Source of the DNA: Philopedon plagiatum
Lineage: Eukaryota > Arthropoda > Insecta > Coleoptera > Curculionidae
Assembly: GCA_963971165.1 (NCBI GenBank)
Contig: OZ020190.1
Span: 7,330,582-7,394,581 of the forward strand
Reading direction: 5' to 3'
Length of the DNA: 64,000 nt
Shown here: in pieces, positions 9,646 to 22,279 of the stretch
Layout: every line of letters begins with the position of its first letter
Position numbering within the stretch: the stretch's first letter is position 1
The notes under the pieces: generated by a model
Told to the model about the DNA's origin: nothing
The model's database searches: none
The model's input: the letters and a program-made list of their open reading frames with translations, nothing else
Made by a program: the position numbers and the translations under genes

Positions 9646-12600
9646 GAAAATAATGTAATCCAGGTCTATTATATCGCATGTCCAAATATATGAAAGTGCT
9701 TAGTGTAAGTGCAAGTGGAAGGTGCTGCAGTGAAGAGAAACCATGGAAAACAGCAAATAAAGACAGGTATCACTTCGAAACTATTAAGGTTGTAACACCC
9801 AACAGTTCTCGTTGATTTATTATTAAATAAATCGTTGTTTGTTGTGAAACAAAGGTATTTTTCTTCAAACAGTGAACTTAGACCTATGGAGGTTGGAAAC
9901 TGCAAGGATAGCAGTTTCCAAACTATGTATTTCAAGTGGCTGAAGCCGTTTGAATACACCACAGTACCTAACTCAATATTAATTTGAAACAAAGAAACAG
10001 CTAAATTATATTTTACTTTAATTTATCTATATAACCTCGTTAAATCAAACCTCTTGACGTAACTTAATTTTATAGATTATCAGCAAATAGCCTCTTCTTA
10101 ATTTATATTTAATTCCGGTCTCGCACGAAAAGCGCCTATAAGTTTTACCTTGCAAAATGTGTAAAATTTACACAAAAGTAAGTGAAATAATATATGACTC
10201 AAAGAAATTAGAGCTTGTGCTACGCTAGCATGTTAAAAGTGGGTAATTTACACCAAATTTAGTATTTTCTTTTCTACTTTCAAAGGGTTTAAGGCAAGCA
10301 AATTTAGGCTCTTGTTAACGCCAGACAAAGCTTTCAAATAAAAATGCGTACAAACATTTTTTAAATTAACGGTAAAGGATTTGAAATTTCACAATTAATT
10401 TATTTTATGTCGTATTAAAAATTTGGTACAGGGTGATGCAAATGTAATAGAACATGGAGCAACAGTCGAGTCTTGGTATACTCAATATCAGGTAAGATGT
10501 TAATGGCGGCCGTCATTTCTGGTAACATTCTGTTTACACAACTTAGACTTTGGTCAGGGCCGGACTTTACATTTTTCATCAAAATTTACGACTGTTTGAA
10601 TAGTTGAACAGGAGATTGCTGAAACGTGTATGTAGAAATATGAAAAAACAATTGTACTAGAACTGTAAATAGGTTTAAATGGACATGTTGTGATTTTTGC
10701 CACCAATCTCACGCCGCTCTTGGTAAGATAATTTATTTGTCCTATTATGTCGTATCTCTACAATCACACCTTCCCTGAATTTTATTTGTGACAGGCCGTT
10801 TGCGCTTTCGGTTAACATTTATAGAATTCTCAGTTGGGCCATTTCGGCACTTCATTACAGATGGCACCGAAATTTGTAAGGGTTTGGCTGTCTTCTAAAA
10901 TAATATAATTTTAAATAAATAAATACAATTAGTGTATTTAATAAATAATGAATGCACGTTTAGTATTTCTCTCGATATATAGTCAGTTCTTTTTTCAAGT
11001 GTCAAACTAATTTTATTTCCTCTCCTTACAAATTAAGTTAGTTATATTACTAGGTCGGCACACTGGGTTATCTCTTTGGATAAAGTTCACTTGATATAGT
11101 AATAAATAACTAATAATTATTATTAATTACTTGAATAGGACTTAATTCCTGATGTTCGTCGGCAAAATACTTATAAACTTTGCGGATAAATTCTTGAGCA
11201 AGCTTATTTCTATGCAGAAAGCCTCTTGATATCTAAATTTTTCAAACACCAATAAATTATTATATAGATCACCCCCTTCCTCCGGGTAGCATTTTAACAA
11301 CTTTAACCCCCTTCCCTAAAAAAATGCTACTTACACCCTTGTCTTGTATTTAAAGCTCTTCGAACCCCTAGTTTTAAACATTTTAAATTAGAAAGACTTC
11401 CATTTCAAATGTAAAAGTTTCTTGGATTTTTTTTTGTGCAAATATTTCTGGTTGCCGACTTTGAAAGTTTAATCGGATTTGTCATAAAAAATAAATTACT
11501 AATCTGGCAAAATACCTATGTAAATTTTTTGATTTTATAGCAAACGACCTTTGATTTTACTGAACACAAACAGCATTTGCAAAAATCTCGTCTTTATTAA
11601 GCAAAAACAGTGTCAGCATAGCCACATTAACCTTCTTATTTTATACTACTTAAAATTGTTTCCTACCCAAGTAACAATACTCCCTCTAACCAATAATTTG
11701 CAATAAAAGGATCGGAGGAAAAGTATTTAAATAAATAAAGAAAAAATTGCATAAATGAGTACATATTTTTATTAAGATAAACAATTTATAATAAGGTTAA
11801 AAAATATTCCCTATTCTCCGATATATACCGAAAATGGATCTGTAATACAGCCTACCTGCGAACAGTGATATTTGTGTAAGGTAAAGACTCGATAAAAATT
11901 GTTTAATCGAATGTACCAAGTAGTTTCACAATTTTTAACTGTAAATGTTGAGTCCTAGTTCCAGAAGGATAGATACACTTTCTAATGGCAATGTGACTTC
12001 AGCTTTAAACTGAAAGCCAACGTTTCTAGGGCGCAATTTTCACTACTTTCTCAATAACTAAAGAAATCTTCTGTAATGCCCTCTATTCTCAACTTTATAT
12101 CGGGTCGGCGTTCCTGTTACTCATTCCCATAACGCCCGATCTAAGTAATGTAAAGGAGAACAAATATGTACCTTGTGTAATATTTCAATAGTTGTTAGTC
12201 AGTCCCAGATTCATAAAACACAGGAATTTAAGCTGCTAATACTTTATATAAACTTTTTAAGTATATTTTTAGACTGCAAAAACAGCTTATATCATGGAAC
12301 AGGCTTCAAATAATATGTCATGTTTATCTTTCACATAACCTAACTTTCTACCAGCTGTAAAAATTTTACGAGTATGAGAGAGGAAGAAGACGAGAGGGAA
12401 AAAATGAGAGAGAAAAAACATGAGAGAGGGAGAGAGAGAGAGAGACATAATTGATATCTCCGTTGTAAAATGGGTTTCTGTGACCATTCTCAAATTCAAT
12501 TGGATACGGTATAATATATTTTTAGTAGCGATTTATTAAAAAAGACAGGACAAAATCCTGTTAAAACCTAACCTATCAACTCGAAGATCTTAATTTAAAC

Positions 12601-14055
12601 CAATACTAAATCTTAAATCTTTTTAGTGAATCTGAACGAAAATGTTCTAAAAATTACTTACACATGATTTTTAAAATATTCTAAGGCAAAAAAAACGGAA
12701 TTTGTTTTACCAAATTTTGCACTTTCTAATAAGCAAAAAAATGTGCGAAACTCACCCATTGTTGTTTTAAATTACAAGTTAACTATAAAATGTTTTAATT
12801 TTCACATATTATAATTGCTCTAGACTCTAGGCTATGCTTATAAAATGTATGAAATTACTGAGCAAGAAAATTACACAGAATAATATTTTGCTTTGTATAA
12901 AAGCTTTCCCACGCGAAATATACCAAGTCCTTATATATTAAAACTAATTTTCTAGTTCTGGATAACTTTATTTTCGCCGGCAGCTTTCACACTAAAAGTG
13001 GCTGCAGCGAAGTAAAATGTGATAATAATTGTCATGGGTTTTAGAGTTACTATCCTTTTGATATAATTATGTCTGTGTTATATTGCTCTTAATCTTTTGT
13101 GCAATATCTGGAAGAACTGCATCTGTGTACTTTCTTATCATAAAAGTTGCAACTGCTTGCTTGCAACACAAGGAAATAATGTAATAAGCTCAACCAAAGT
13201 TGCTATACGTCATTTTGCGTTTTAAATAAATATAATAATAATATTGCACAATCGAAATTACGTCGATTGGATGGATAATAACAAAAATATATTCGTCTGT
13301 ACATAATCCCACATATGAGTAATTCTGTTACGAATCATACGCAAAAAAATCTTCATGATTTTTAATGGGTTGGAATTTTTTTTACGAGTAATATACATAA
13401 AATTAGCCAATGTTATGTTATTTATGAATTTTAATAGGTTGCTTGTTTCTGTCACATTGCAAATTCATTATCTCCTGTTCCAATCATCGGATTGATACCA
13501 TTGTCTCACCCAAGCAAACCCAAGCAAACCCAAACAAACATATAATTGTTTAAATATTTTTTCATGCTGGTCCCCACAGCGTATAAAATCGTAAAAAATA
13601 TCATTATATGCGTTGTGTTTTACTCTAATAATCCATCAGAAAATAAAAGTGGAATCTCTATTAGGTCGAAAGATATTTATTAATTTCGAGCGCGTGTCAC
13701 GCGCAATGAGTGTTATGGTCGTACTTGCTTTGCTTGTGTGATCAACCTCACACTTATTCAGAAACAAATGCTTTTTTCACTCGTTGTACAATATATATTG
13801 TCATTGTTTATACTGCACTGAGAAAAAATAGCATGTATTGCCAAAATAGTAGTGTATAAACGCTTGATAAAGGCATCTATGTGGCATGACTTAAAATGTA
13901 GAAAAAATGCTGTAAGTTTGGTAAAGATTTCTATAAAAATGGCGAATATTACAAAACGTACAGCATTTCATTCTCATTTTAAAGATAAATAACATAACTG
14001 GAAAGATAATTTTTTTTTAATTTCCGATACACGTGTCGACTCAACTAATGAAAAG
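9646..14055. other. Non-coding AT-rich stretch
   Basis: No gene recognised. Minor items: a (GA)n tract at about 12415-12443; a threefold direct repeat of a 10-mer like ccaagcaaac at about 13508-13540, whose reverse complement recurs at about 45125-45150; and a TACAGGGTG motif at 10428, which resembles the ends of the TA-inserting elements described below but has no visible partner. Confidence 0.35.
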
Positions 14056-14058
14056 ATG

Positions 14059-14930
14059 CTAAAAAATGTTTTGGTGACATTTTAAAAATTGCAAAATTTT
14101 GTCGCCCAAATTCGTACGATTTGTAAAAGAATGACGCATATGCTCAATGGGATTTATGTCGGGGTAGTTCGGCGAATACTCCGATCTTCTACTAACTGTC
14201 GTAACCTTGTGCAATGGGGCCTGGCGTTGTCCTCCATAAGATGAAATTTTCTCCAATTTCGTTGCGTAGGTGATGAACGACTGCTCGGATATTGTTTTCC
14301 GCGTACATATCACCAGGCATGCTTTAAATACAGGAATAAGTCCCATGTGGCGATTAAACATTATACCACCCCAAAACACAACTGTGCCTCCTTGGTATGG
14401 GACAACTTCTCAGGGAAAAGCAAGTCTTTCTTGTCCTCTTGGTGCTCTCCAAACCCTGAGACGTCGGCTATCACTTACTTAACCAAACATTTTTTCATTG
14501 GAAAACAACACGTTGCACCACTAAGGCAATAGCAAGCCCTATGTTCCTGAGCCCATTGAAAACGTGTGGTTACGTCGAGATAATAGCCTAGAGACTCATA
14601 AGGGTCTTTTGATCTTAAATTGTCAGATTGAAGTCTCCTCCTTGGTGGTGGTACAAGAACTTGGTCTTCGATACGTCTTTAAAAATGACCTAGGAGAGCT
14701 GTTACTGAAAGTGTTCGGTTCCGATGAGCATAATTTGTTACGTAACGATCTTCTCCATGATTTGCCACTCTAGGACGACCAGTTTCACGTCTTCGATCAA
14801 CGCTTCCAGTTTCCTGATACATCTGCATAATGCGAATAACGGAATTTCTTGGGATTCCAAGCCGATCTGCAATGTGACGATTTGGCAAGCCTCTATCATG
14901 TAACGCGACTATTCTGGCCCTATTAAACAA
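14059..14930 (-). pseudogene. Tc1-like transposase pseudogene
   Basis: On the minus strand the first 83 codons (14930-14679) are a paired-type DNA-binding region (IVALHDRGLPNRHIADRLG, then MYQETGSVDRRRETGRPR). Downstream pieces in different frames match the DDE domain: VLFSNEKMFG (first catalytic region, D replaced by N), FWGGIMFNRHMGLIP, EDNARPH (second catalytic region) and NYPDINPIEH (third). Frame breaks and stops lie throughout, so it is dead. The length, about 870 bp, is slightly short of the usual 1 kb gene. I could not find flanking terminal inverted repeats. Confidence 0.88.
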
Positions 14931-14934
14931 ATTG

Positions 14935-16400
14935 AATTGAATGAATTAAACCTCAACACCCTAAGGGTAATAAAAAGGAACTGATTATGATGATGATGAT
15001 GGTAATTATGATGATGGTACTTAACCAAAAATTAACAAATTGAACACGATTTCACTTCACAAATGTTTATCATTTACTTACCATTTTTCGAAGATTGATG
15101 TTTATCGAGTATCGAGTGATAAGGTTTTTGATGTAAACACTTTTTTTATACATGGTGAATTTGTTAACTGGAAATAAATTTGATAACAAAGATCCATCCA
15201 TTCCTTGAAAAAACCCCAAAAACAGAAATTCAAAAGTAAATAGTTGGTTATATTCCTTTTTTATACCCTTTTCCTCGAGTTATCACAATACATGCATTAA
15301 GAAAAAGTTATGTTAGTTTCCGTCCCTGGATGAAGGGCAAAATTAACGGAGATGCAAAAAAAAACACTGCTGAATCAAAAAAAATACACGTGTTTTTGGA
15401 TTTTTTTACGGAATGATTCTTTATTATCGAATTTATTCCAGTTAAAAAATTTACAATGTATAAAGACCCTGTATTTAAATTGCGAATAAATTTCACAATG
15501 CGCAACGTGTATTTTGAATATCCCTTGGGGGTCTAAGAATTTTGGCGATGTGTGTATATAGCATTCTTTATATAAAAACATAAATACTGCACAGGATATT
15601 CTGTTTTACCCACATACTAATTCCGACAACAAACAGTAATAAGTTCTACTGTGTACTTTTTACTTTTTATGGCAATTTTAGGGGTCTATGGCGATAAAAT
15701 TCGCCTTTAAAGAAGGTGCCCTATTTTACCCCACATTCATTTACACATCATGTTTACTACAAAGATGTTTTACACCCCTATAAACTAGATTTCCTCTTTT
15801 TTATTACTCATATTTTCAAATATTTTTTTTAGTAATGCTGCAAATACATTATATTTTATTACATTGTAGGTGGGTATCGGGTAAAAGAACGGTCTTTACG
15901 ATTCTCTAAAGACCAATTATGGTTTTTATTACGTATATAGAACGTGAGCAACACCTGACGGTTATTTCTCGTTCCACTGCAGGTAATTTCAGCGCAGCGA
16001 ATTCTATTAGTTCTATAATTTTCTTTCCATTTTTATGTATTAAAAACCACTTACCGAAAATTGCATTTCAAAAATAAAATCTCCTTTAACAGTTGTGCTA
16101 AAATTGCATTTGGAGCTTAAGGATATTTAATCAATTAGGAGCAATATTCTGCGCCGAATACCCCCTTTTTAATTTTTAAAAAACAAGTTGTATAAACATC
16201 TGTATATATTTCTTTAAAAAGGGACACATTAGATACATCTAACAGAATGACGTACAAAATGGACGTAAGACAATCAAAACATATAAGAACTACACTGCTT
16301 ATGTATTAAGGTTTAATATTTCTATTTCTTAAATTGTTATACTGAACCAACAGATTGTCCACATATGTTTTTTACCATGGATTTATTATAATAAGGATTC
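14935..16400. other. Non-coding stretch
   Basis: Nothing recognised apart from a short tgatga microsatellite at about 14985-15017. Confidence 0.4.
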
Positions 16401-16402
16401 GA

Positions 16403-16990
16403 TGTTCCGTATACTGTGACCGTATCGAACGTGAAGCCTTATATTTGTTGTTTGTTTTCTCTTGGGGGAACAGTTTACAAACTTTAAGGAAATACCACCG
16501 GAAATACGTAATTAAATCAAGAATGGTAGTAGAAAGAGATAAAATAGCATTGGAGTGTTGGAGCTCAGAAGTGTTGCTGTATGTGCTGGTTGCTTAGGAA
16601 AACGGCTGAACCTGGGTCTGAACACTCGGTTACACGTACGTCTTTGTCTAATGAACTAGGAAAGAAAAAGTGCGATTTATAGATTTATAAATGACTCGGA
16701 GCGACTCTAAATAAACACCTTTAGAAATAACATAACCTATAAATAATAAAACCTTTTTAACTTAAATTTATTATTATTTAGCAGAAAAATAAAATATTTT
16801 AGGGCTTTTATTACTGTTAGTAAATCTTGTGATGCTTCTAACGTATTTTTTGTACAAAAATACAAGGTAAAATAAGATGTGGCCACTTGGCCAATGTTTA
16901 CAAATTGTGTTTACAGTGTCGTTTAGAATGGTTTGTTTTGGCTTCAAAGAATGTTAAATCATCCCGTATCCATTCTTAATAAATCCATGT
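16403..16990. repeat. Dispersed repeat family A, copy 1
   Basis: About 590 bp, from ttccgtatactgtg to atcccgtatccattcttaat, are closely similar to 30628-31206 in the same orientation. The copies differ by small indels, for example a segment of about 50 bp near 30790-30850 that is missing here. No coding capacity or clear terminal repeats were recognised. Confidence 0.85.
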
Positions 16991-17392
16991 TTTTTACCCT
17001 CTTTTTTTTTTAAACGCTAAGTAGGTAAAGTCTGCCAATCTTAGATGCAGCATTGGCCTTTGTTAAGGTGTATTAATTCTAGTTAGGACGGAAAAATTAG
17101 ATTCACAAATTGCTGTGCTACATACGAAAGCACGGCAAGCCGCTAGAAGTTCGTAAGTATCTTTAAAAGCGTTTGCTTTGCTTTAAAATGCACTGAAAAA
17201 TATCGAGAAGCTGATTGTCGCGCTTTTGTAATACGTGTCGTGTGCCGCGTTTACATCACCGTTCGATCGATGAGCTTTGCGGGTTAACATAGACCGCAAA
17301 ATAAATAATTTAACTTAAATTTTAAAGCAGTGTTGCACGTTTCAGCGTCAATATAAATATTTTCGTTAAGAAAAAATGAGTAAATTTTCTAG

Positions 17393-17406
17393 GGGGGGGG
17401 GGGGGG
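17393..17406 (+). repeat. Poly-G run
   Basis: A run of about 14 G is followed by GC-rich sequence ending in ccccccctgactacgggcc, a pattern typical of transposon debris. Confidence 0.6.
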
Positions 17407-17504
17407 TCAGACCAGCTCTAGGGGGCTCAGCTCTCCCTGGTGCCCCCCCTGACTACGGGCCTGGTACTCGAAGTTAGGTCTTATTTGGGAAACATAAAGA
17501 GAGT

Positions 17505-17548
17505 AATATATATCAATAATAATTAATTAATTATTATTGATATATATT
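17505..17548. repeat. Perfect 44-bp AT-only palindrome
   Basis: The two arms (17505-17524 and 17529-17548) are exact reverse complements around an aatt centre. Almost the whole palindrome is A/T. Confidence 0.85.
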
Positions 17549-18059
17549 GATCAATTATTGATAGAATTCTGTCAAAAAAACTTAAAAATAAAGCTGTTGC
17601 TACAGTCTACCCTAAGATAAAATTAAAACCCAATACTTTTGAAACAATTACTTTTTTCGGGAAACCAGCAGAAAAAATTTAAAAAATTAGCAATAAAAAA
17701 AACGCAAAAGTAGCATTTAAAACAAATAATTCACTAGGAAAATTTCTGAAAAATTCAAAAAGTAAAACCAATAAGAATAATAAATCAGGTATATATCAGT
17801 TAACTTTCCAAATTTCCAAATAGTGTACAGCCGCCCCTGGACTCACCTATATTTACAACCATTTAGTTATAAAGCAACCTTAAAAGCTGCTAGGATACTG
17901 ATACAAATAATATGTGGCCTAACTCCAGTGAACCCAATATGGTACCATTTTTTTTTCTAGGTATTCTAAGATCAAACAACTTTTGATCCGATTCGCTCAG
18001 CGATGCATCCGATTCACCTGTTCGTTCTACCCTGTATTAAGAGATCTTTTTTTTTTCAG

Positions 18060-18240
18060 AAAATTTACAATATCTCAGACTGGGAGATAATAACATACAC
18101 ACCATACCTACGGAGGCTCTCAAGCGGCTGCATCGGCTCCGTCATCTAGACCTGAGAGCAAACAACATTTCTTCTATTGCTGAGGATGCGTTTGCTGGTT
18201 TCGGAGATTCCATCACGTTCCTCAATTTACAGAAAAATGA
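18060..18240 (+). CDS. LRR gene 1, exon with two to three LRRs
   Basis: The exon follows a T-rich tract ending in CAG and ends at GTAAGT. It opens with two bases completing a codon, then reads NLQYLRLGDNNIHTIPTEAL and on through RLRHLDLRANNISS to ITFLNLQKN. The LxxLxLxxNxI spacing is canonical for extracellular LRRs. Confidence 0.85.
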
Positions 18241-21200
18241 GTAAGTACTTAATTGTTTGGAATATTTAAAAAGCGGTTAATTCTAAATTTTCTCCATTGA
18301 TTGAGGTTATTTGTTTGGGTTCTCTTCACTTTTCCGACAGATTTTATCCTCCGTCTTTTAATAGTGCGAACGAGGTAACAAAACTTATTTTTTCTTATTT
18401 TAGCATAAGATCATTAACTGGTATGATCTTCGAGAACTTGAACTCCTTGGAGACGCTTAATTTGCAGAATAACAAGTTAATGCATGTACCTGAGGACGTC
18501 ATGGAACCTATTTTAGATACGTTAAGAGTGGTAGATATAATGGGTAAGCAACAGTAAATTTTTATTTTATTGTAAATGTCTTTAAAAACGGCTATTTTAA
18601 GCCGATTGGTTCAGTCCTGGCTCAATCCTATTTCTTCTACACACTAATGGCCTGCTCTCTTCAACTACCAATTCGGTCCATAGTTAGGCTGACGATAGTA
18701 CCTATTCTTCACTCTAACATTCATTTTTTCAAACAAGTCTCGAATGAAGAGCTAAATAATAGACGCAAATCCATGCACCTATCCCTTTCCCAAGATCTTC
18801 AATTAATCTTAGACTGTTGTGCCAAAAACCTTGGTCAGTTTAACGCCTCCAAAACCCAGTCTTGCTCCCTGTCACGCAAAAAGTCCGGCAACACTTACTC
18901 CATCCACATCAACGGCCAAGCCCTACAGAACAAAGGAACGTTCGATCTTGTTGGCATCACTTTCGAACAAGATCTCAGCTGGCACAAACACATTACTTCA
19001 ATAGCCACATCGGCATAAAATCTTGGTTTTATCTTTCGAGTCACAAAATACTTCTCCCCTTCCAACGTACACACTCTTTATGTTTATCAAATAGGATCTA
19101 ACCGGGAATGTGTCTTCGTTTGCCTTTGCGTCCTCTTGAAAATTTGCTTCTTCACCTTCGTAATCGTTTTGTAATTCTTCTTCATGTTGGTAGTAATTCT
19201 GTACATCAAGGGAGTAGCAATTCTGTACATCAGGGGAGTAGTAGTTCTGGTTTTCGTAGTTGGAGCTGTAGGGGTCATATCCTGTAGCTTCATCTTGTTC
19301 GACGAATAGTTCTTCGAAAGTAAATCTAGGAGTGGACTGCGGTTGTGCTTGTGGGGGTCTGAATGCCTTGTTGAAGACGGTATTAGAAACGATTCTCATG
19401 GGCGTTTCTTTCGGTTGGTGAGGCGGTCCTGGTCCATTAGACCAAACATTAGGCCTATTTTGATGTTGATTGGGATGGAACCTTGGTGGCTGGATAACAG
19501 GTTTTGGTTTACTAAACGGTTGTGGTCATGGAGCGAAGTTGGGATGTGGTCTAAATGGCTGAGTTGGAGGCCATGGGGTGGAGTGCTGAGGTCTGGGTCC
19601 AAATGCATTCCAGTTGGGTGGCATAAACTGCAAAGTGGGATGGAACGTTGGTTTTCGATGTGGTTGAGGGGCGCTCTTGCTGCTGGATAGCTGGGGGATG
19701 CTGAAACCTTTCTGAAGATATCTTATGTTATGTTCTTCTTGGATAAACTGCATGGCAGAGGCGCGATTTGGTGGTCTCATAGCTCTAATCGTGGATCCCA
19801 AAGGAACTCTTAATCCTGATAGGAAGGTCGTAAAGGCTTGTTGTTGGAAGAATGACTGCTTGTTCATCATTATGGCATCGTTGATGTTGTGCAGCTCTAT
19901 GTGGTAGAGATGATATTCAATAGGCCCATAACTTGCTCGTAGAACTGCTGTGGGGTTTCGCTATGATTTTGACGTAGACTGACGAGATCTCTGGTTAACC
20001 TTCCCACATCCGGAAAACGGCATCATCTTCGACACTTAATATTGTTGATTCTCTCCAAAAGAGAGCCATTCGACTCATCAATGATCCACGGTGTGCCTTG
20101 ACTAAGTTTAACCCAAAGGCTTCCCACTTCCATTTTTTCCGGATTTTGTTAAAGTGTGGCCTTAGTAACTTAAGTCCAAAATGAAAATCCTACTTCAATT
20201 GTTTAAAAAGTTGATTTTACTATTTTTTTTTAGGTTAAGCGGTATTTAATGAAAGAAAAGTACTATCAAAATTTTTTAAGGCGTATAATCTTCTTCTAAA
20301 TCCTGTAATCGATATCTTCTTAGTGGAAATAAGTATTTATTATTTTTAAATTGCTTTGGTAATCCTGAAAAAAGATGAAAAAGTGAGTTTTTCGTTAGTT
20401 TTTGGTACCTATCTCTTAAATGATACCTTCAAATACGATGGTTTATGAATTCATTTTAAAGATAATTCAATTATCTACAAATCGAAAAAATAGCCTCTCT
20501 ATCTACATCTTTCAAAAGATATAGGTAACAGAAGGGTAAAAAATTCGAACAACAAAATTGTGGAATCAGAGTATTGTGATATATCTCAATAATTATAAGT
20601 TATGCTTAAAACTGTTAGATCAATCGCAAGCAAGATAAAAAAATCATCTTTTATCTGGAGTAAAACCAAAGATAGGATCGTCGGAAACTGCATGTCCGCC
20701 GACGGTATTGGCAGTGCCAACCGCGTAGAGCGCTATGACGAAATGCATTTAAAAGCTGAATTATTAAGTTTTTTTCGAGTTTTGTTTACTTAGTGAAAAT
20801 ATACATTTATTCAGTAGGGGACATGGGAAATTTCACGCCAAGCGCACATTGCCTTCTGCGCAGGAGTAAGAGCTGTTTTGTGGCTGTTTGGGAGCTGTTA
20901 TCAGAAACGGGATCTGCTTTGTTGCTGATTTACAGCTGTTGTGTGGCTGTTTAAGATCTATTTACAGAAACAGGGTCTGTTTTGTAGCTGTTTGGGAGCT
21001 GTTTCCAGAAACAGGGTCTATTTTGTGTCAGTTGTGTAGCTGTTTAGGAGCTGTTTTTAGAAACAGGGTCTGTTTTGTAGTTATTTTCAGAAACAGATCC
21101 TGTTTCTGGAAAGAGTTAAAAAACAGCTCTGGCGCATGCGCAGAGAGCAGTGTGCACTTGGCGTGAAATTCCCCATGTCCCCCCACTTGATCCTTGCAAT

Positions 21201-22273
21201 TTACTGATAACTTTCTTAAAATAAAATCAAATAAGGAAAATGAATTTGAAAAAAATCGTTCAGAAAACGGTGCTTTTGATTTCGGTTTATAGTAGATGCT
21301 GGAAATGGCTTCGCCGTGCTTCAATGCATGCTCTAAGTCGTCTTCGCATATTTCTCCTAACTCTTCGGAATACTTGAGGTGTGAAAATATTAAACACCCT
21401 GCATCTCGAAAAAGAAGCGTTTGAGGATCCATGTTTTCATAAACTTATTTTCATAGTTTTAGATGTAGACTCTGCCCTTAAAATTCCTTAACATCTTTTT
21501 GTAACACCCTGTATATGTATATAGTTAAATTGAATATTGTTGAATTCGTGCTTCAATAAGCTTTCACTTGACACCCTATACGATGCCCTTGAATTTTTTT
21601 TTCCGTTTCCCTATTTACTCCCTGAACTTAACCCCCAGAATCAAAATTCAACTTTTTGTACTTCACGTCTATAATTGGGCCACCACACTCTATCTCTGTG
21701 CTAAATTGCAAATTTTTACGTGAAATAGTTTCACGAACGTGAAAATCGCCTGTGACAGACACACGGACCGACACCGAAGTATTCCGTTTCACGGAACACT
21801 AAAAATATATTTAACTTAATGTAAATATAAACGGATGTAGATATTCAAGGAAAATAACGAAAAAGCTAAGTTTTAAATGTAAATTGTAAGAAAATGGTAA
21901 AAGATCTCAAATTGGAATTCTCAAAACTTGATCTAGATAACAAGTCTAGGTCTGTGAATAAATGTTCTTTCTCTCCCTAGATAATCCCTTATTGTGCGAT
22001 TGCGAGCTCCAGTGGTACAAAAACTGGCTCCGCGATCTGAAAGACAAGGACGATGAAATGATGCAAAAGAAAAGAACAGTATGCACGATGCAACACGAAC
22101 ACCGGGAGTACAACTTGCAGAGCTTGCCCCTCGACAAAATGAAATGCAAGATAAAATCATACGAAAATTCAGCATACAGTAACAGTAGTGCTGACACGCA
22201 CCTAGCTGTATGTAAAGCTCTGGTAACTCTTAGTATATTTGTTCTAACTAGATATTTTATGGTATCTAGTTAA
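18060..22273 (+). CDS. 3' part of an LRR cell-surface protein gene (probably GPI-anchored)
   Basis: Three + strand exons with consistent phases and GT..AG introns encode the last 204 or so residues of a leucine-rich-repeat protein. Exons 1 and 2 hold LRRs, including LQYLRLGDNNIHTIPTEALK, LRHLDLRANNISSIAEDAF and LETLNLQNNKLMHVPEDV. Exon 3 holds the C-terminal cap, then a Ser/Asn-rich linker and a hydrophobic end with no cytoplasmic tail. That ending suggests a GPI signal, as in connectin- or chaoptin-like adhesion proteins. Upstream exons were not found; they may lie left of the window, which would put the BEL and Tc1 copies in an intron. Intron 2 (18544-21980) contains a LINE and an inverted-repeat element. 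The exact orthologue is not identified. Confidence 0.8.
18404..18543 (+). CDS. LRR gene 1, next exon
   Basis: Acceptor TTTTAG, donor GTAAGC. The phase matches the previous exon (split Asp codon) and the frame reads IRSLTGMIFENLNSLETLNL and on to VPEDVMEPILDTLRVVDIMG, one full LRR plus part of another. Confidence 0.85.
18647..20150 (+). mobile_element. LINE fragment interrupted by antisense gag sequence
   Basis: The + strand encodes the C-terminal part of a LINE reverse transcriptase. From about 18730 it reads a thumb region with FNASKTQSCSLSRKKS and LVGITFEQDLSWHKHI, then LGFIFRVTKYFSPS and LYVYQI up to about 19092. It resumes at about 20002 with SHI and SSTLNIVDSLQKRAIRLIND up to about 20145. 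Between the two halves sit about 910 bp of unrelated minus-strand gag-like sequence, and only some 20 bp of LINE seem lost at the junction. The element lies in intron 2 of LRR gene 1, in the same orientation as the gene. Confidence 0.78.
19095..20001 (-). pseudogene. gag: gag fragment of a gypsy-type (errantivirus-like) retroelement
   Basis: Minus-strand frames (for example 19870-19526 and 19399-18998) resemble the C-terminal part of the Gag protein of insect Ty3/gypsy elements. Signs are SGLRVPLGSTIRAMRP and ASAMQFIQEEHNIRYLQ, then a proline- and glutamine-rich linker and an acidic, tyrosine-rich tail. A piece read from about 19985 (SLRQNHSETPQQFYEQV) extends it at the N-terminal side. Frame shifts separate the pieces. 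No pol, LTR or env accompanies it, so it is an isolated, broken fragment inside the LINE. Confidence 0.7.
20150..20816. other. Intronic AT-rich sequence
   Basis: Part of intron 2 of LRR gene 1; nothing recognised. Confidence 0.4.
20817..21182. mobile_element. Non-autonomous inverted-repeat element with internal minisatellite
   Basis: The ends are inverted copies of about 32 bp with a few mismatches (ggggacatgggaaattt at the left, aaattccccatgtcccc at the right). The core consists of four or five imperfect repeats of a 40-60 bp unit built from gtagctgtttgggagctgtt and ccagaaacagggtctgtttt. There is no open frame of note. I could not define a target-site duplication, so the superfamily is unknown. 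Confidence 0.75.
21535..21680. repeat. Dispersed repeat family C, copy 1
   Basis: The segment beginning atattgttgaattcgtgctt and continuing through ctttcacttgacaccctata matches 58925-59070 in the same orientation. Downstream (21740-21800) a motif with gacagacacacggaccgac and tccgtttcacgg is typical of insect repeat ends. Confidence 0.7.
21981..22273 (+). CDS. LRR gene 1, last exon: C-terminal cap and hydrophobic tail
   Basis: Acceptor CCCTAG; the phase fits the preceding exon. It starts DNPLLCDCELQWYKNWLRDL, the classic LRR C-terminal cap with CxC, and two further cysteines follow (TVC, MKC). After a short Ser/Asn-rich linker (YSNSSAD) come about 25 hydrophobic residues and then TAA at 22271, leaving no cytoplasmic tail. 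This looks like a GPI-attachment signal. AATAAA lies at about 22360. Confidence 0.85.
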
Positions 22274-22279
22274 GGTATT

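Noticed and set aside
19343..19690. 115-codon + strand frame rich in Trp and Gly
   Set aside because: It is the complement of the proline- and glutamine-rich gag linker on the minus strand.
21028..21432. 134-codon minus-strand frame
   Set aside because: Its second half runs through the minisatellite element and repeats with it; no known domain.
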